A DNA stretch of 64,000 bases from Episyrphus balteatus. Taxonomy: Eukaryota; Arthropoda; Insecta; Diptera; Syrphidae. Position numbers and translations under genes: made by a program. The stretch lies in NCBI RefSeq assembly GCF_945859705.1, contig NC_079134.1:122264620-122328619 (forward strand), read 5' to 3'. This document shows positions 47,101 through 60,589 of this stretch, in pieces. The notes under the pieces were generated by a model. The model saw only the letters and a list, made by a program, of their open reading frames with translations. It was not told where the DNA came from and did not search any database. Every line of letters starts with the position of its first letter. Positions within the stretch are counted from its first letter, which is position 1.

Positions 47101-50100
47101 TAAATCAGCCAAGTTACGTGTTAGCAAACTTCCACTGTTGGTAATAGTTTTGAATTAGTATCGCAAAAAATATTTAATATTCCGATCCGCACAACTTACG
47201 TTTGCTTTTTCTCCAAGTTTTGTAGACTTCCTTTAAGATTGTTGTAAGCGGTGGATTTCGTTTTTAAATCGGCATCGATTTGACCAACTTGTTTAGAAAT
47301 AATATCAGCGATATTTCTAAGCGATTGCTTAATTGGATACTTGGCCATATCCCATTGAAATCGGGTAATGTACGATGGAAGATCGGCTGTTAATATAGGA
47401 ATAATATATTGAGTAATGTTTAAATTATTAAAATTGTTAAAGGAATATGCTCTAAATATCCTAAGCTGCATACAAATGTTGTCAAGTTTTATATATGTCT
47501 TCAGAACGAATTTTATATTTAAGACGTTTGAAGTTTATATTCAATAGCGGAGAAAATACAAAATTAACAGTTAAAAATTTTCAAATTTTGTGGCCAAATT
47601 TATTGGGGTAAGCTACAAGTTTTCGAGCATAGGTTACGGAGGCTGATATTCTTCGTAAATTAAATTTATCCCACAATAAAAATAAAACGTTGACGAAATT
47701 TTTCCATCGTACCCGAATATAAATTGATTTCTGGAATGTAAGGGCTCTTCTCGAAAACGAGAGTGCCTCCTCCAATTTAAAAACAAATATTTAAACAATA
47801 AAATGTGGTAATTTGGAGGAAATGCGATGTTTTTGTTTTACCAGGTACAAAGCAATATCTACATCTCGAACTCGGAACAGGCTAATTTTGTCCAAGTGGC
47901 TTGGTAGCCATGCATATTCAGAAAGATATATAACGAAATTCATTTAGAGGGATTTGGTGGCCAACGTTTAACAAAGCCGAGAACTTAGTTAGCTCAGTGC
48001 CAAGAATAAGCCCAAAGTCGCGAACAAAGCCAACAACAGGAGCATAATAGATCCGGTATTGTCTTGGTGTTAGGGAGGAACGTTTGAGGCAGGAAAATTA
48101 TGGATTGCTATTTGTTAATGTTCAGCTCAAGAAAAATTTTTGGGACCATCTTGATCCGCGTCTAGAACAACAAAAATTCTGCGTTTTAAATTTATTTTGA
48201 AATAATTTGTTTTAAGTGTGCCATAAGTCAGTGGAAAACGAGAGTTTTTACTTGTGCGTTGAATATTTGTTTGCCTAAACAAATACTTGCGCCAAAAGCG
48301 CAAAACTGCGGTTTCAAAAAGAATTTTAGATCTGCTTGCAAGAATAGCAAATGTTGAGAAGATGTCATTTGTTTTGATATTCTCATATCTTCTGGAGAAT
48401 AAAGGTCAGAATAAAGGTCAGAAACACTAAATGGTGACCCTTGGGTACTTCGGAGAGAGCAGTAATAGATTTTCAAATTTTAAAAATCATTCGGTAATGT
48501 TGGCCAACTAAGTAAGAATAAAGGGCAAAAGCTATTAGCTGCGTTCCTTTGGAAATATTTATCTACTGCTAAGTACTTAAAACTACTTTGAACTACTTTT
48601 GCTATACTGAAAAAGTAGTTCAAAGCTGCTTTAAGTACTAAGCAGTAGATAAATATTTCCAAAGGAACGCAGCTATTAACGTTGGAAAGCTTTAAATAAT
48701 AAAATTAATATATTAATATATAAATTTTTTTTTACAATTGCAAGAAGACCATTAGGTCTAGAAGAGCATATCTTTTATTTTATTGATTTTGTTGGTCATT
48801 GTAGTTAGGGAAATTTTGAGTTGCTAAAATGTATGTCTGAAAAGAAAAATTGGTCAGAGAACACCTATAGCTGAAAAAAAATGAAGATTTGCCATGTTAT
48901 TAGAATCTAAGGACAGGAAATAATGAAGTTTTAGTGCAATCTGAATTTTTCTTGAATTAAAAAAATGGCCAAACTTAAAGGAGCTGATTTAAGGTCAGAG
49001 TTAGTAAAAAGTTCAGAACATTATGTACACGGAAGGTTTGAGTTTTTTGTATGGAATCGGACGCAAACTTTGATTTTATAATTTATACTGTAAAAAAAGC
49101 AATGCATTTTGTACAAATGTAGTTCATCTTTAGAATATAATATGAACTGCATTTTAATTCGTATTAATCTACGAATATTGAGGGATTAGAGGAGGGGTAA
49201 ATCGTATATTAAGGATCATTCAACTGGGCCTTTAAGATTTTATAAAAAAGGATATTATAGTAATAGAGCTATAAACAAAAAATATTCTGAACAACCGCAT
49301 TTATTCAAGACACGAAAATATAAAATACGCGTTTATGAAAACCAAAGTTGTGTGTCACGAGACAGTTTTTCAATTTATTAAATACTTTAAAACCCTGACA
49401 CATTTAAGGCGAAATAACATTGTCTTTGAAAATGAAATTCAATATTATTTTGAATAAAGCAAAAACCAACTAAAAAATTTTATGTTTCAATAACGACGAT
49501 TTTCAGTCATTTAAGCAGCAGATTCAAGATAATCGCCATCGGAAGCCTTTGACCGAATTTTTTTGCTGAATGTCGATAATTTCATAATTCAACATGGTTT
49601 TTCTAACTTTAAGGATTCTAAATAAATAATTCAAAACTTTGGTTTTCATAACTGCTTCAGTTTTCTGTGTGAAAAAAAGTTACAATTAAAATTTAATTAA
49701 ATTTTCATTTCTATAGATTTTTCTAATATTAAAGACAACATTTTGGAACACTTTGCAGCTTAAGATTTTTAAAACCTTTTTTCCATTTTTTCATATTCAA
49801 AAATCTTAATATTATTAATTTTGTTTTACTCTTAATTTTTTTTTAAATAAAAATCGTAAGCAATTAGGCAGTATTTTGATGCAACATGTATGTATCAGTG
49901 TGTAAAAAAAGCTATTTTAACATAAATTATGCTAGCTAAGCGTACGCAAGCAGGATTAAATGTAGTGTATTAGTAGTGGTGTAAGACAAATCATCAGAGA
50001 TATAAAACAAAATACAACGTTAATCTAAATCGATACATACACACACATTTACAAACGAAAAAAATCAATACACATTAATTTCTAAAAATAAAGTAGAAGA

Positions 50101-53100
50101 TCGTTTTCATTGTTTGTTCATGTTGTTGTTGTTGTTGTTTTTTTTTTTAAATTAATTAATTTTTTTTTGTGAGGAAAGAATACACTATTCAGAAAGCATA
50201 TTTACGCAGACAACAGTACCTGTAAAGTTTTTTTTTATATTTTAATCTCTCTGGGACACATTTATGTTCAATTCTTTTGCACACATTGAGCACCTTTTGT
50301 ATAAGTTAACAATAAAATAAAAAAATTGGTGTAAAAAAAGGACACTGATACAAATTCTATGTTTTTTTTTTTTTGCTTATTCAGAAATTTTAAAACTCAA
50401 CTAAAAAATAATAATTATTATTATTGTAAGGAAGGAAATAAAAATCGTGATCAGCAGCTTTTTATTTCTGATAGCAAGTTTGAATTCTTTATTAAAAAAA
50501 AAGAAAATAGAAAAAAAAAATTATAAATTAAATAAATAAAAATTCTTTTAAATAAAAAACACATCATAGATATATTTATAGAATATTATATAATAATAAT
50601 TATGTATAAAAGAAACAGAATAGAAGTCTAGAGTATAGAGTGTTATTACAACCAGGGCCTAACCTGGACTTAGTGGCATTGCTGGCGGTTCAGCCCCCAA
50701 TCCGTCGCCGTTTATGTCAGTGTCCGGACTTGATCGGCCTTGGCTACTACCACAACAACTACTCACTGGAGACGATCTATGAGTTGATGAATTAAATCCA
50801 TTTGTTATATTTAATTGACTCGATGAACGACTTCTAGTTTATTTTTGATACAATGTAAAGTTTACGTGTTAAATTAGTCGTTTTGTAATTTATTTTTGAA
50901 ATTTTTTTTGTTTGTTTGTTCTTTTTGTATTATGTTTTTTATTAATTTTTATGTGTTAATGGGATTATATATTTCAAATAATATTGGTGATACGTTCGAT
51001 ATTCATTTAATTTTTTTTTCTTGATTGTTTTTTGATTCGAAAATGAAAATGAAATTGGTAAAGTCTTGTAAACGGGCTGTTAAAATGTAAAATTGCTAAG
51101 TATTAGTGCAGAGAACGATGGGATGACAAGTGACTGATTTGAAACTAAGTGAATTTTGGGAATGTTTTTCTGGGCTGCTTTAGATTTTTGATTTCAATGT
51201 GATTAATGCAGTTAATTTTTTTAAATTTCGTATTGAATGCTCACGTTTGTTGAAAAATAAATTTCTTTTTGCTCCATGTTAAAATTATACAAAATATTCG
51301 TATCACTTCACGAAACATGATTTTTTTTTAAATACACAAGGCATTTTTATATAGGTACCTCTTTATAGGGAAGACAAGTCTTAAATACTTTGAACTTGTG
51401 TGCACGCCAAAAACTTTAAATGCTTGCAGTAAGAATTGTTTCACGGACACCAACCCGAATATCAAAATCCTTTAGCGATACTGTTACATTTGTTTGAAAA
51501 GACATGCCCTACATCATCGCTTCAACACTGCCACATGATAAATCCAAACCCATTACAAGATTTATTATAATTAAAAGTTTAAAGTATATTAAACCTACTA
51601 GAAGTTTAACAAGCTCAAACAATTCCTCCTTTTTTTCATTTTTGTATTGATTGATAATAACAAATTCAAATGGTTTCAAACGCAAATTTTAAAATTATCG
51701 CTTCCAGAGAGTTGTACAAATATTGAAATCATTGTTCAGCAAGTTGTACATATCTTCTGAAATCGGGAATATTTTTTAGGTGTAGCAATGGTTCAAGTTT
51801 CACATTATGATTTAAAGATATGAATCAAGGTAGAACCGTGTTTGTTTTACAAAAGGCAGTTACAGTGACACAAACGCTTGCGACAGATTGGACTTTATGG
51901 TTTAATGGTCATTGGAATTATCATAAGCCGCTGTGTAACGCGACTACCAAAAAGCGTTGGTTCTGGAGAGCCTTTAACTTTGACTTATCTTACAAACAAA
52001 AGTTCTGTTTTGACTTTATTCAGTCACCACACTGCTTTTCTGTGACACCAGTATCCCTGTTTTTTTTTTTTCAATTTGAATCCCTATTAGCGAGGAGCAA
52101 TCAATTAAAACAAAATCATTTTGCAATCAATTGAAATAAAATCATTTTGTTTTTAATTTATTAGAGTTTTTGAAAACACCAAGCTAGCGCAATTGGTTTG
52201 TGAAAAAGAGTATGCATTTTTTCTTTCGTTCTAGGAAATCATCACAAAATAAGTTTGAAAATTTTCACTTTTAAACTATTTCACTGTAGTTAAGGACTTT
52301 CCATCGCCAAATAGTCATTTCTGGAAGGCTTTTTTTTTTTATCTCATTTTGATGTTTTTTCGTTCTGCAAAATTTATTGAATTTGAATATCATCTCGGAA
52401 GTCGGAAATTTATCCAACAAAGGAGATGAGCAAAAATTATATGACACTAGGGCCTAAGGCGAACAGAAATGAGACTTTTGTCATATCCAAGCAGAACGTT
52501 ACGGTATAATAACTGTGAAGACTTATGAAAATCATTTGAGGGTATATTGAAGTGAAGGTTCCAGGAGGAAAACAGCACAAGTCCATTCCAACTCATTCTG
52601 AGAAAAACGAAAATTTTTTTTTTGCCCAGTAAATACTACAAGACCTCATCATTAGTCTATTTTTTGACTAAAAGTGGACATGAGCCATTTTTCCTTTGGA
52701 CCCTATAAGTATTGCCATGTGAATTTCACAATGCGAATGCTTTTTCATTAGCAGCGTAAAATGCACAGTTCACACAGGTCTTTCGAAGCTGCAAACTTGG
52801 TTTTATAAAATTGGTTTCTTTCATAGCAAAACAACATCCACACAAAATTGGTCGATGCATGTGAACTAGGATAGTTAATTTTTAATTTTTTTATGTATTA
52901 CCCTAATCGGAAAACGTAGGTCCATTCCTCATATTAAAGAACTAAAAAGCCAGTAATTTTTTGTTTGTTGGTGTCATTTAACACTTTGTGTTAAAAGACG
53001 CGAAAGAAAAATTATGTTAAATACATTTTTAAATAGTTGCTTCCGTTATATTTAAAGTTTGAAGACTTCAGTATTGAAGATCCGACCAATAAAGAATTCG

Positions 53101-56100
53101 TAATGCATATTATGGAACCATAGATATGTAGATAGATATATTAATTTGTTTATAAGCTTTGCTTTTACAAATAATGTAACCATATTTTAATTTATTTTGT
53201 GGTTTGTTTGATTCAGAACCGAAAAAAAAACGAAATAGTTCATTCAAAAAGCTTATAATATCTTAAGCTCTAAGGTCGAATCTTCCCCGTTTCTGCCTGA
53301 ACCACGTATCTACATAGAAAATTTTGTTCAGTTCTTAAAATAAATATACATTTTTCTCAATATTAAAAAATATGAATTGAACAAAGGGAAATCAAGTTAT
53401 GTTTAAGACATATTGATTGAGTTGTTTCTACACTTAAAGCTTTGTATCTATTATTCAATTTTAAAGTTCAAGTGACCTCAACTCCAAATTTATAAAGCGT
53501 TTCGCCCAGGTACGACGAAACGCTTTATAAATTTGGAGTTGAGGTCACTTGAACTTTAAAATTGAATTATATTCAATCGCTCCACTTAAAATAGAAATAA
53601 TTTAAATAATTTTTATTATTTTTGTTATTTTTTTCTTCGTTACTTTGTATCTATTCTTCCTCTAAGTTTTAGAGCAATGTTTAACAGAAAAAAAAATCTT
53701 TCAAAAAAATGTACATACGAGGTTCAAGCAGAAACGGGACGATATAACATTTTGTGCCGGACGGTGCACATGAGGTAGACCCTTTTTTCTAAATTTTAAG
53801 CCTTGAGGTGGAATTGTACAATAGTATTTTGGAGTTCGAAATTTCGTTCAGCTTCAGAATAAAACTATATCATTAATATATAATGTCATCACTTTATACT
53901 TCTTTTCAAATGAACCAGACTAGAATTATATTAGATTTATATAAGATACCATTTTTTAAACATTTTTAATTTCAGAACTTAGAACTTTTCATTATTTTAG
54001 ATTTTGGTAAAAGATTGACCTAAAGATTTCTTAATATTAAGAATACCTTTTTTGTTCACAAAATAAGATTATTTATATTTTTTTTTAAATACCACACGGC
54101 AATCCAGTGAAAGCGTTAGATGCCAAACGCTTAAGCAATTTACATTTAAAATATAGCTCACAAAATATATAGTATAGAAAAATTGTTGTCAAAAAATTTT
54201 ATTTTCAAAGTAGAGAAACAGGAACTGCATTTTTATATAAAGCATAGTTCAAGTTCAACTTAATTTCAATGTTATCGACATAACAAAGAGTTTTTTGATA
54301 AAAGAAGTAAGCAAATTTTTGGCGAAAAAATTATTATTTTATTTAATGTACTATAGGGTTGTAGTTGTAGTAGGTAGTATTGATTTGTAACGTTTTGGAA
54401 GTAGTTACGGTTAGATTATATAGCAGTAAATGCGGTAGTAAAAAAATGAGTAATTTAATTTTTTGTAAAAAACTTACCCGCTATTACTTTTGGCGCCGAT
54501 GCTTTGTTTTCTTTTTAATTCGATTTGCAAGGCAAACAAGAAGGAAAAATAAATGAGAAATTCAAAAATATTTATTTTTGTTTTTAGGGGGAAAAAAAAA
54601 TGTATGACTTTTGTAAAATTAAATGAGCTGCAAGGAAAACAAGAAACTGGCGGCAAAGAAGCCAAAAATCTTCGGGGCTTAGGTTTTAAAGTTGTTTTTT
54701 TTTTTTAATTTTTTTTATCAAGCATAAAACGGTCGCCTGAGGGCAGTCAAAAATTCGATTAGTTAAAAACAATTCTTACAAATATGTATTTTTTTTTGTA
54801 TTAGTTGCTAAGATTTCAATAATCCTACTCAAGCACGCCAACTTGGAAAACAGTTTCTTATAAAATATAGACTTTAACTAAACACTACCAAAGGGAAAAT
54901 TATTTTAAAATCAAGTGCTTACTAATAAATAGCTATCTAAGATATGTTAAAATATTGTCTAGCATCTAGATTAATTAAAAATATTGTTTTGTTGATATTT
55001 TCATTTTAATTGCATAATCGATAAGGAATAGATTTGCGAAAAGGGCTTTTTTTAAACGGTGTCATACGTATTTGAGTCACATGCGTTTTTAAAGCGTCTT
55101 TTCTAGCTTTCTACTCGAGCATTTGATACTTTCGGAAACAAGTCCATATTTTGTTTATATCTGATATTGCGATATTATGTTTCAAAGTGATAATATTTGT
55201 TGTCGTTTTCTTTGTGAGTTATCCATAAGCTGAGTCATATATCGAAAAATAATTTTTATTATCAGTGGACCTAATTTATTTCATACCAAAGTAAGTGATC
55301 GTCAGGTGTTAGCAATAGTTGATATATACTTTTGTAAATAAAATAAATATAATAAATTACCATTAGTTTCCTCTTTGTTGTTTTTAAATAAATCTAACTT
55401 ACAATACTTGAACAATATTGGGCAAGTCACTAAGAATATTTAACAAAATAAACAAATTTAAATAAAATTAAAATGTTCTAAAACAAGGACTCTTAGAATA
55501 CATTTTTCAAATTTTTCCTATTTTTTACTTAAAAAAAAATTAAAAAGCAGGTGCGTCGATTTAATTTGTTTGATATTTTTATTGGTGGTTACAAAAGAAG
55601 TAGAAAAAAAAATTATCCATTTTATCTTTATAGTCGTTTTTTGTAGAAATTAGTTTTCACGTCATTAACTTAAAATCTTCTTATTTTAAGTAGTGAAACA
55701 GGCACACACATATGATTTTATAAATAATTGAATTAAGATGTTCGAAAAAGCGAATCAGGGAACCAAATTCCAGCAATGAATTATTTTCATGGCAAAATAG
55801 TCGTCATTTTGCAGACTTATTAGAATTCAATTTGTCTATGAAATAACGGTAAGTTGAAAATGGGTGTTTCCATGGAAGGGTTTTGTCAGATTTTTGCATG
55901 TTTTTCACTCTTATTTATTTAACTATTCACTAAGTTAAGTATTTCAATACTTTAACACTACATCATTAAGTTTTTTCATTGTTTTTAATTTTGAATGTAT
56001 ACAACTATTGTGCTATTGTATTGCTATTGTACTTCTTTTTAATCCATTTTTTAAGTTCTAATGGTATGTAAAGTGTTTTAACACATAAGACTCATTTCAA

Positions 56101-58530
56101 TAATTGTATGAACTAACAAAAAAATATCAAGTATATCATTGTCAGCACTCAAATTAAGTTTAAAGATGAATAAAAATGACAGTTATTTTGAAAAAGTTCT
56201 GAAAATATTGCACATACGAACATTTTTAGAAAATGTCACCTGGAACATGGTCAATATGAATCTCACACATTGACTTTCTATAAAATCAAATATGAGTCCA
56301 CCATCAACATTTAATACTCGCCATCTAGAATTTTTTTAAACAAAAAAGTTAAAATTGCCACTGAAATAGTTTGTTTCGTAAAGTTAACTCTGCACTGTAT
56401 TTTATGAATTGTATCAACTTTCAATACTTTTAAAAATTTAATACACAAGAATTGTGCAATAATTAAAAAAAAAAGTATTCTCAAAGATTTAGGTATAAGT
56501 AAAACAACAAAATTACCTAACAGTTATTTTGAACTGCATAAACTTTATAGTTCTACTAATTTACTCTCTGAGAATGTTGGCTAATTTTGGAATGTTGGAA
56601 AATTTTCAACTTTTAAAGTTTTACCGTTTTTTAAACTATCTGTCAAATCTGAAGATGGGGTAGTCGTTTCTCGTTTGTTCACAAGTTAGGCTATCATACT
56701 TTGTTGGTTTTGTACAAAACATCTATACTTCATTTTTCTACAGCCCAAAAATTAATAGACCAGGGTCGATAATTTTTTAAACCAAAAAAATCTTAGTAGG
56801 ATGAAACCCATTGGATTAATCAATGTTACATGAAATCTTAAGTTTTTTGAGTAATTAAAGTGTAAATTTGAATAAATAGGCCAAAATTGTAAACAATGAT
56901 AAAAATTTTTTTTCGAATTCAAGCTTTTTTCATTTTTTGAATTTTACTAGAACATGTTCTATAGTATACTAATGTAAAATTTTTTTTACACCATCAGAAA
57001 ATAGACATTTTAACGAACGAAATGCCCACCGACTTTTTGAAAAAAGCTGATATTTTGACACGTGAATTTTCGATTGAAAATTAGGGTGTTTTTTTGGTAT
57101 TAAGTCAAAATAAGGTGAACAAATTAATATTTTAAATCAAATAAATTACAGTGTATTTGGGACATAATAAGGTAAGTTTTCACCAAATTTCGTAGAAAAA
57201 AACATTTTTTTGAAAAAGATAAAAATAAAAAACCAAAAACTCGGTTTTTTTGAATTTTTCACATAAATTTTGAGGTTATGTGAAAAAATTGTTGATACAA
57301 AAGTTGTAGATCTTTTTATTACCTACAACTTTGCCATACAACTTTTTTCTATAGGATTTGTAGTTTTGCCGGAAATCGAGATATACCATTTTTTACCATT
57401 AAAAACTCAACCCACCCACTTCCCGAACTCGGCTCGCCCGTAATTTATTTTTCCTTTCATTCTTATCATATTCCCCTCCTTTTCCAATGGGTTTCATCCT
57501 ACTATGATTTTTTTGTACTTTTTAATGTTTTTGAAGGCATCGGCACTGGTCTATAAATTGAATCTTGTAACAATTTTTTGGTTTCGTTATATTTTGCGAA
57601 TCTCGTGATTTCAAATAATACATATTAAAAAAAGTTTTTGTAAAACACTTTACAAAATAGTTGATTGGTTCAAACAATAATTTTGAGTTTATGACCCATT
57701 ATTATGGTTAAAATTTTAAAACACATGGTTTACGCAGGTGTGTTAAACACAATTTTTAACTAATCATCTTTTGAATTCGGAAAAACTATTGAACGTGGAT
57801 TTTTTCAACAACTTCAGCAGGATAGTTCACACAACACGACTCAAATAATTTTTTTTCGCTTAACTTATAATAATGTTTAGTTTCCCTGCCGTTCACAAAA
57901 AAAGCTGTTTCCAAAGCTGACAAAAGCCAAACAACAGAATTAATCTCAAATATTTAAAAACTTATTAATACATTTAATTAAACATTTATATCCAACATCA
58001 CTAAATTACCCTTCAGTAGTTCGACTAAATATTACACAAGGACATTTTTAACAGTAAATACTTTCTAAAACTTTACCAATTTCATCCCATAAATCAATCT
58101 GTCTATTATTATTTAAAAAATTTCATTCTTCAAAATGGTTCTTCCGTTCTATTATTTTCTTAGTTTTTACAATTTTGTGTTTTTCTTTACCAAAAAAAAA
58201 ATAATAATAAAGACAAAAAAAAAAGAAGTATTTTGCTATTTTATTTTTAATACCTGCTCTTATTCGAACCTCTATGCCTATGAAACCACCAATCGAATGT
58301 ATCACTAAAACTAGTGTTATTTTTTAAAGCGCAATTATTCGTTGAACAATCACAATCACAATTGCACGAAGTAGTGTCAAATTCACGTTCGGAGGACTCT
58401 GAAGAATTGTTAAGGCTCCCGCCGTGGCATGCTGAACAAGTGGTTGTTGTTGTGTCACGACTATTTGATAAATTTGATGATTTACCCGTTAAATCCGAAT
58501 GAGTATTTTCATCGGGCGGACCAGGACCTT
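44116..58530 (-). CDS. Vha44: V-type proton ATPase subunit C (Vha44), without the N-terminal exons
   Basis: Complement exons from 5' to 3': 58254-58530, 54478-54510, 50664-50833, 47200-47386, 47036-47134, 46721-46976, 46553-46650, 46358-46496 and 44116-44214. All junction phases agree and the frame stays open to the stop. Subunit C is part of the V1 peripheral stalk and controls reversible assembly of the proton pump on endomembranes. Recognisable family stretches include 'TRFQWDMAKYPIKQSL', 'YNNLKGSLQNLEKK', 'SEYLTTLLVIVPK', 'NVTLFKKVVEEFKLHAR', 'VRWLKVNFSESF', 'RYGLPVNFQAILIQPNKK' and 'DIPGLGFGQAEYYPYVFYKL'. The first three listed exons encode a 160-residue Ser/Thr/Asn-rich insert with a CNCDCDC cluster, absent from the yeast and human forms but known, in other versions, from fly Vha44. 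The first ~100 residues must be encoded to the right of 64000. The 33-nt exon has a weak acceptor and is the least certain. Confidence 0.85.
45488..45590. mobile_element. 103-bp hairpin MITE, TSD TAA
   Basis: Arms of about 47 nt starting TAGTGTTTTCGTTTGG, loop around 'aaaaca', flanked by TAA at 45485-45487 and 45591-45593. It lies in the last intron of Vha44. The end resembles the element at 24288-24756. Confidence 0.75.
48537..48674. mobile_element. 138-bp hairpin MITE, copy 2 (TSD ATT)
   Basis: Same length and ends as the copy at 14101-14238, here flanked by ATT (48534-48536, 48675-48677), in a Vha44 intron. The two copies differ at only a few positions. Confidence 0.82.
48675..50663. other. 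Vha44 intron sequence
   Basis: AT-rich intronic DNA between the insert exon at 50664 and the hairpin at 48537. No exon or clear element seen. Confidence 0.4.
50834..53454. other. Vha44 intron sequence
   Basis: Intron between the 33-nt and 170-nt insert exons. The plus-strand frame 51820-52134 lies here without any recognised motif and is regarded as chance. No transposon borders found before the palindrome at 53455. Confidence 0.4.
53455..53565. repeat. Perfect palindrome: 50-nt arms, 11-nt loop
   Basis: Arms 53455-53504 and 53516-53565 are exact complements, with loop cccaggtacga. Each arm matches the 5' end of the Helentron-like element (25340-25389) with one difference, and the loop carries its subterminal CCCAGG motif. 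It lies in a Vha44 intron. Confidence 0.88.
54511..58253. other. Vha44 intron between the first and second insert exons
   Basis: 3.7 kb of AT-rich intron, no convincing exon or delimited element. A region near 57040-57480 is slightly richer in C but shows no open frame. Confidence 0.4.
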
Positions 58531-60589
58531 CTGGGGCGGGCATATAACACAATTACACATTTTCGGGTACACATTGTTTTTGAATTGTTTGGATTTGGTT
58601 TTTTGTTTTTGTTAAGTTAACAAGTACATTTTTTTTGTTTTATTTGGTTTTTTTTTTTTTTTTAATTTTTTGTGAGGAGAAAACATTAAAGAAAAAAAAT
58701 AAACATTATTCATGGTATTCTTGGCATTCAACATATCCTGTTTAAGTTCTGCATTAAATAAATTAAATATAAATTTGTTTCAAAACAAACTTAAAGTAAA
58801 ATAAAAAAAAAGTTATAAATTTAAATATAATTAAAAAAAAAAACTCAAAAAGATAATAATGATGAGTTGGAAGCATTATTAAACAAAAAGAAAATTGTTT
58901 ACTAAGCGGCACATTGACACAGACTTTATACAAAATTCACGATAGTCTTTAAGATTTTTTTTTACAAAATTTAAAAATAAATTTTAAGAACAAAAAAAAA
59001 TACACTAGACAAATGCCACAAAAGCACAAACACAAAAAAAGATTTGAAGAAAAAAAAAACAACAAAAACAAAATTGTATGGATGCAAATTAAATCTGAAG
59101 ACGTGTTACACCTGTTGTAAGATCGGCAAGCCTAAAAACATAAATTATTAGAAGCGTAATCTAATCGCGGTTTGAAATTGCAGAATTTGATAAGAAGATT
59201 TAAAAACTAATTGGTTTTCTCTCCATCTAAAAGGATTTTGATGTTAATATCATAATTATTTTGATTTTGATTAAAATTGAATATGGTGGATGGATCATGC
59301 AATGAAATTATTGAAATGAAAAGAGAATCAACACAAAATTTAATTTAAGTAAATAATTTATATATATATTTATGTTTAGTGTTGCGTGTTAAGAATTTAA
59401 TAATTGCGATACATATTATTATGTGAATATGGTGAGAAGTAAAAATGCATAAACTACGAGTAGGTTCTAACATTGCAATTGAGAAAGTCATCGATTTCTA
59501 CGCAAAAAGATGAATTTAAGGAATTATTAAGAAGAGTAAAGAGAACTTCTTTGACGGTTTTTGTGGCCTGTTTATCACTAAATAACTTTTAAAGTCGGCA
59601 CAAGAAATTCCCATGTGACGCTTGAAAAAGAAATGACTGAACTTAATGACTGCGTCAACAAACACGAGCGACTGAATCCAAGTGGTTTATTTTTGTGTTA
59701 AAATAAAGTTTCAGAAAAGTATAATAATCGGATAAGTTTTCTGGAAAATTGTGCACAGGACAATGACTGCCGGATCAAATAATATTATAAAATTCAAGTG
59801 TTTATGGAATGTTCTCCATGTGTTGGCCAAAGGAACAATATGCCCGCCTACTAAAAAAAAGGTTAATCTGGTTCATAAATTCACTGCTTTACTTATTTTG
59901 CTACATTAGGTTGTGGAGATCTATTAAAATAGTACCTACATTTATTTTCCTAAAAAACCATTACAAATCTATTGGCGGATCGTTGTCAGGCGCCACTATT
60001 CTCTGGCAAAAATTTAAAAGCTTAATAAATATCTTTTTTTTCACCCCTATGCTTTCCTTTATGCTCGGAGGCGCCGAGTTTAATGGAGCTTGCATAAACA
60101 GATTATGGTGAACAGAAAAAAGTCTAAAATCTAAAATAAACTAGGTTTAAGACAAGATGTGTGTTGGCCAGTTCAAGCCATGTGATTTAAAATAAAAACT
60201 GCTGCATTGTCCAAGCTTTTTGATTGCAATGAATATCAAAAAAAAAAAATGTCATTCGACATTGCTTTAAAACAAAAAAAAAATGACAAATAAAACTAAG
60301 CATTGTATGCATAAAATGTATGCAAAAAAGTTGGCATTATTAAAATCTCAGAACGAGATTGAATGCAGAATATGTGCAGTAAAACATCTTCTTGTTTAAG
60401 ACCTTGGAAGTTTCAGCTAAGGTTTTGTAATTTTCTGACCCAAAGTACAACACATCCAAATACTTTTGTGACGAACATATTTGTCGTCATCATCAGGCAG
60501 TGCAATAAAATAATTAAACAAAATTTTAAATCGTCTATTAACCCTGTTATTTCGTTAGCATTTAGACTTTTTTACTTGCGATATAGGTA

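Noticed and set aside
51820..52134. 104-residue plus-strand frame in a Vha44 intron
   Set aside because: No motif, ends in a low-complexity Phe run, and no splice or promoter support.
59809..60111. 100-residue plus-strand frame
   Set aside because: Hydrophobic AT-rich frame with no recognisable domain, lying in an intron on the opposite strand.
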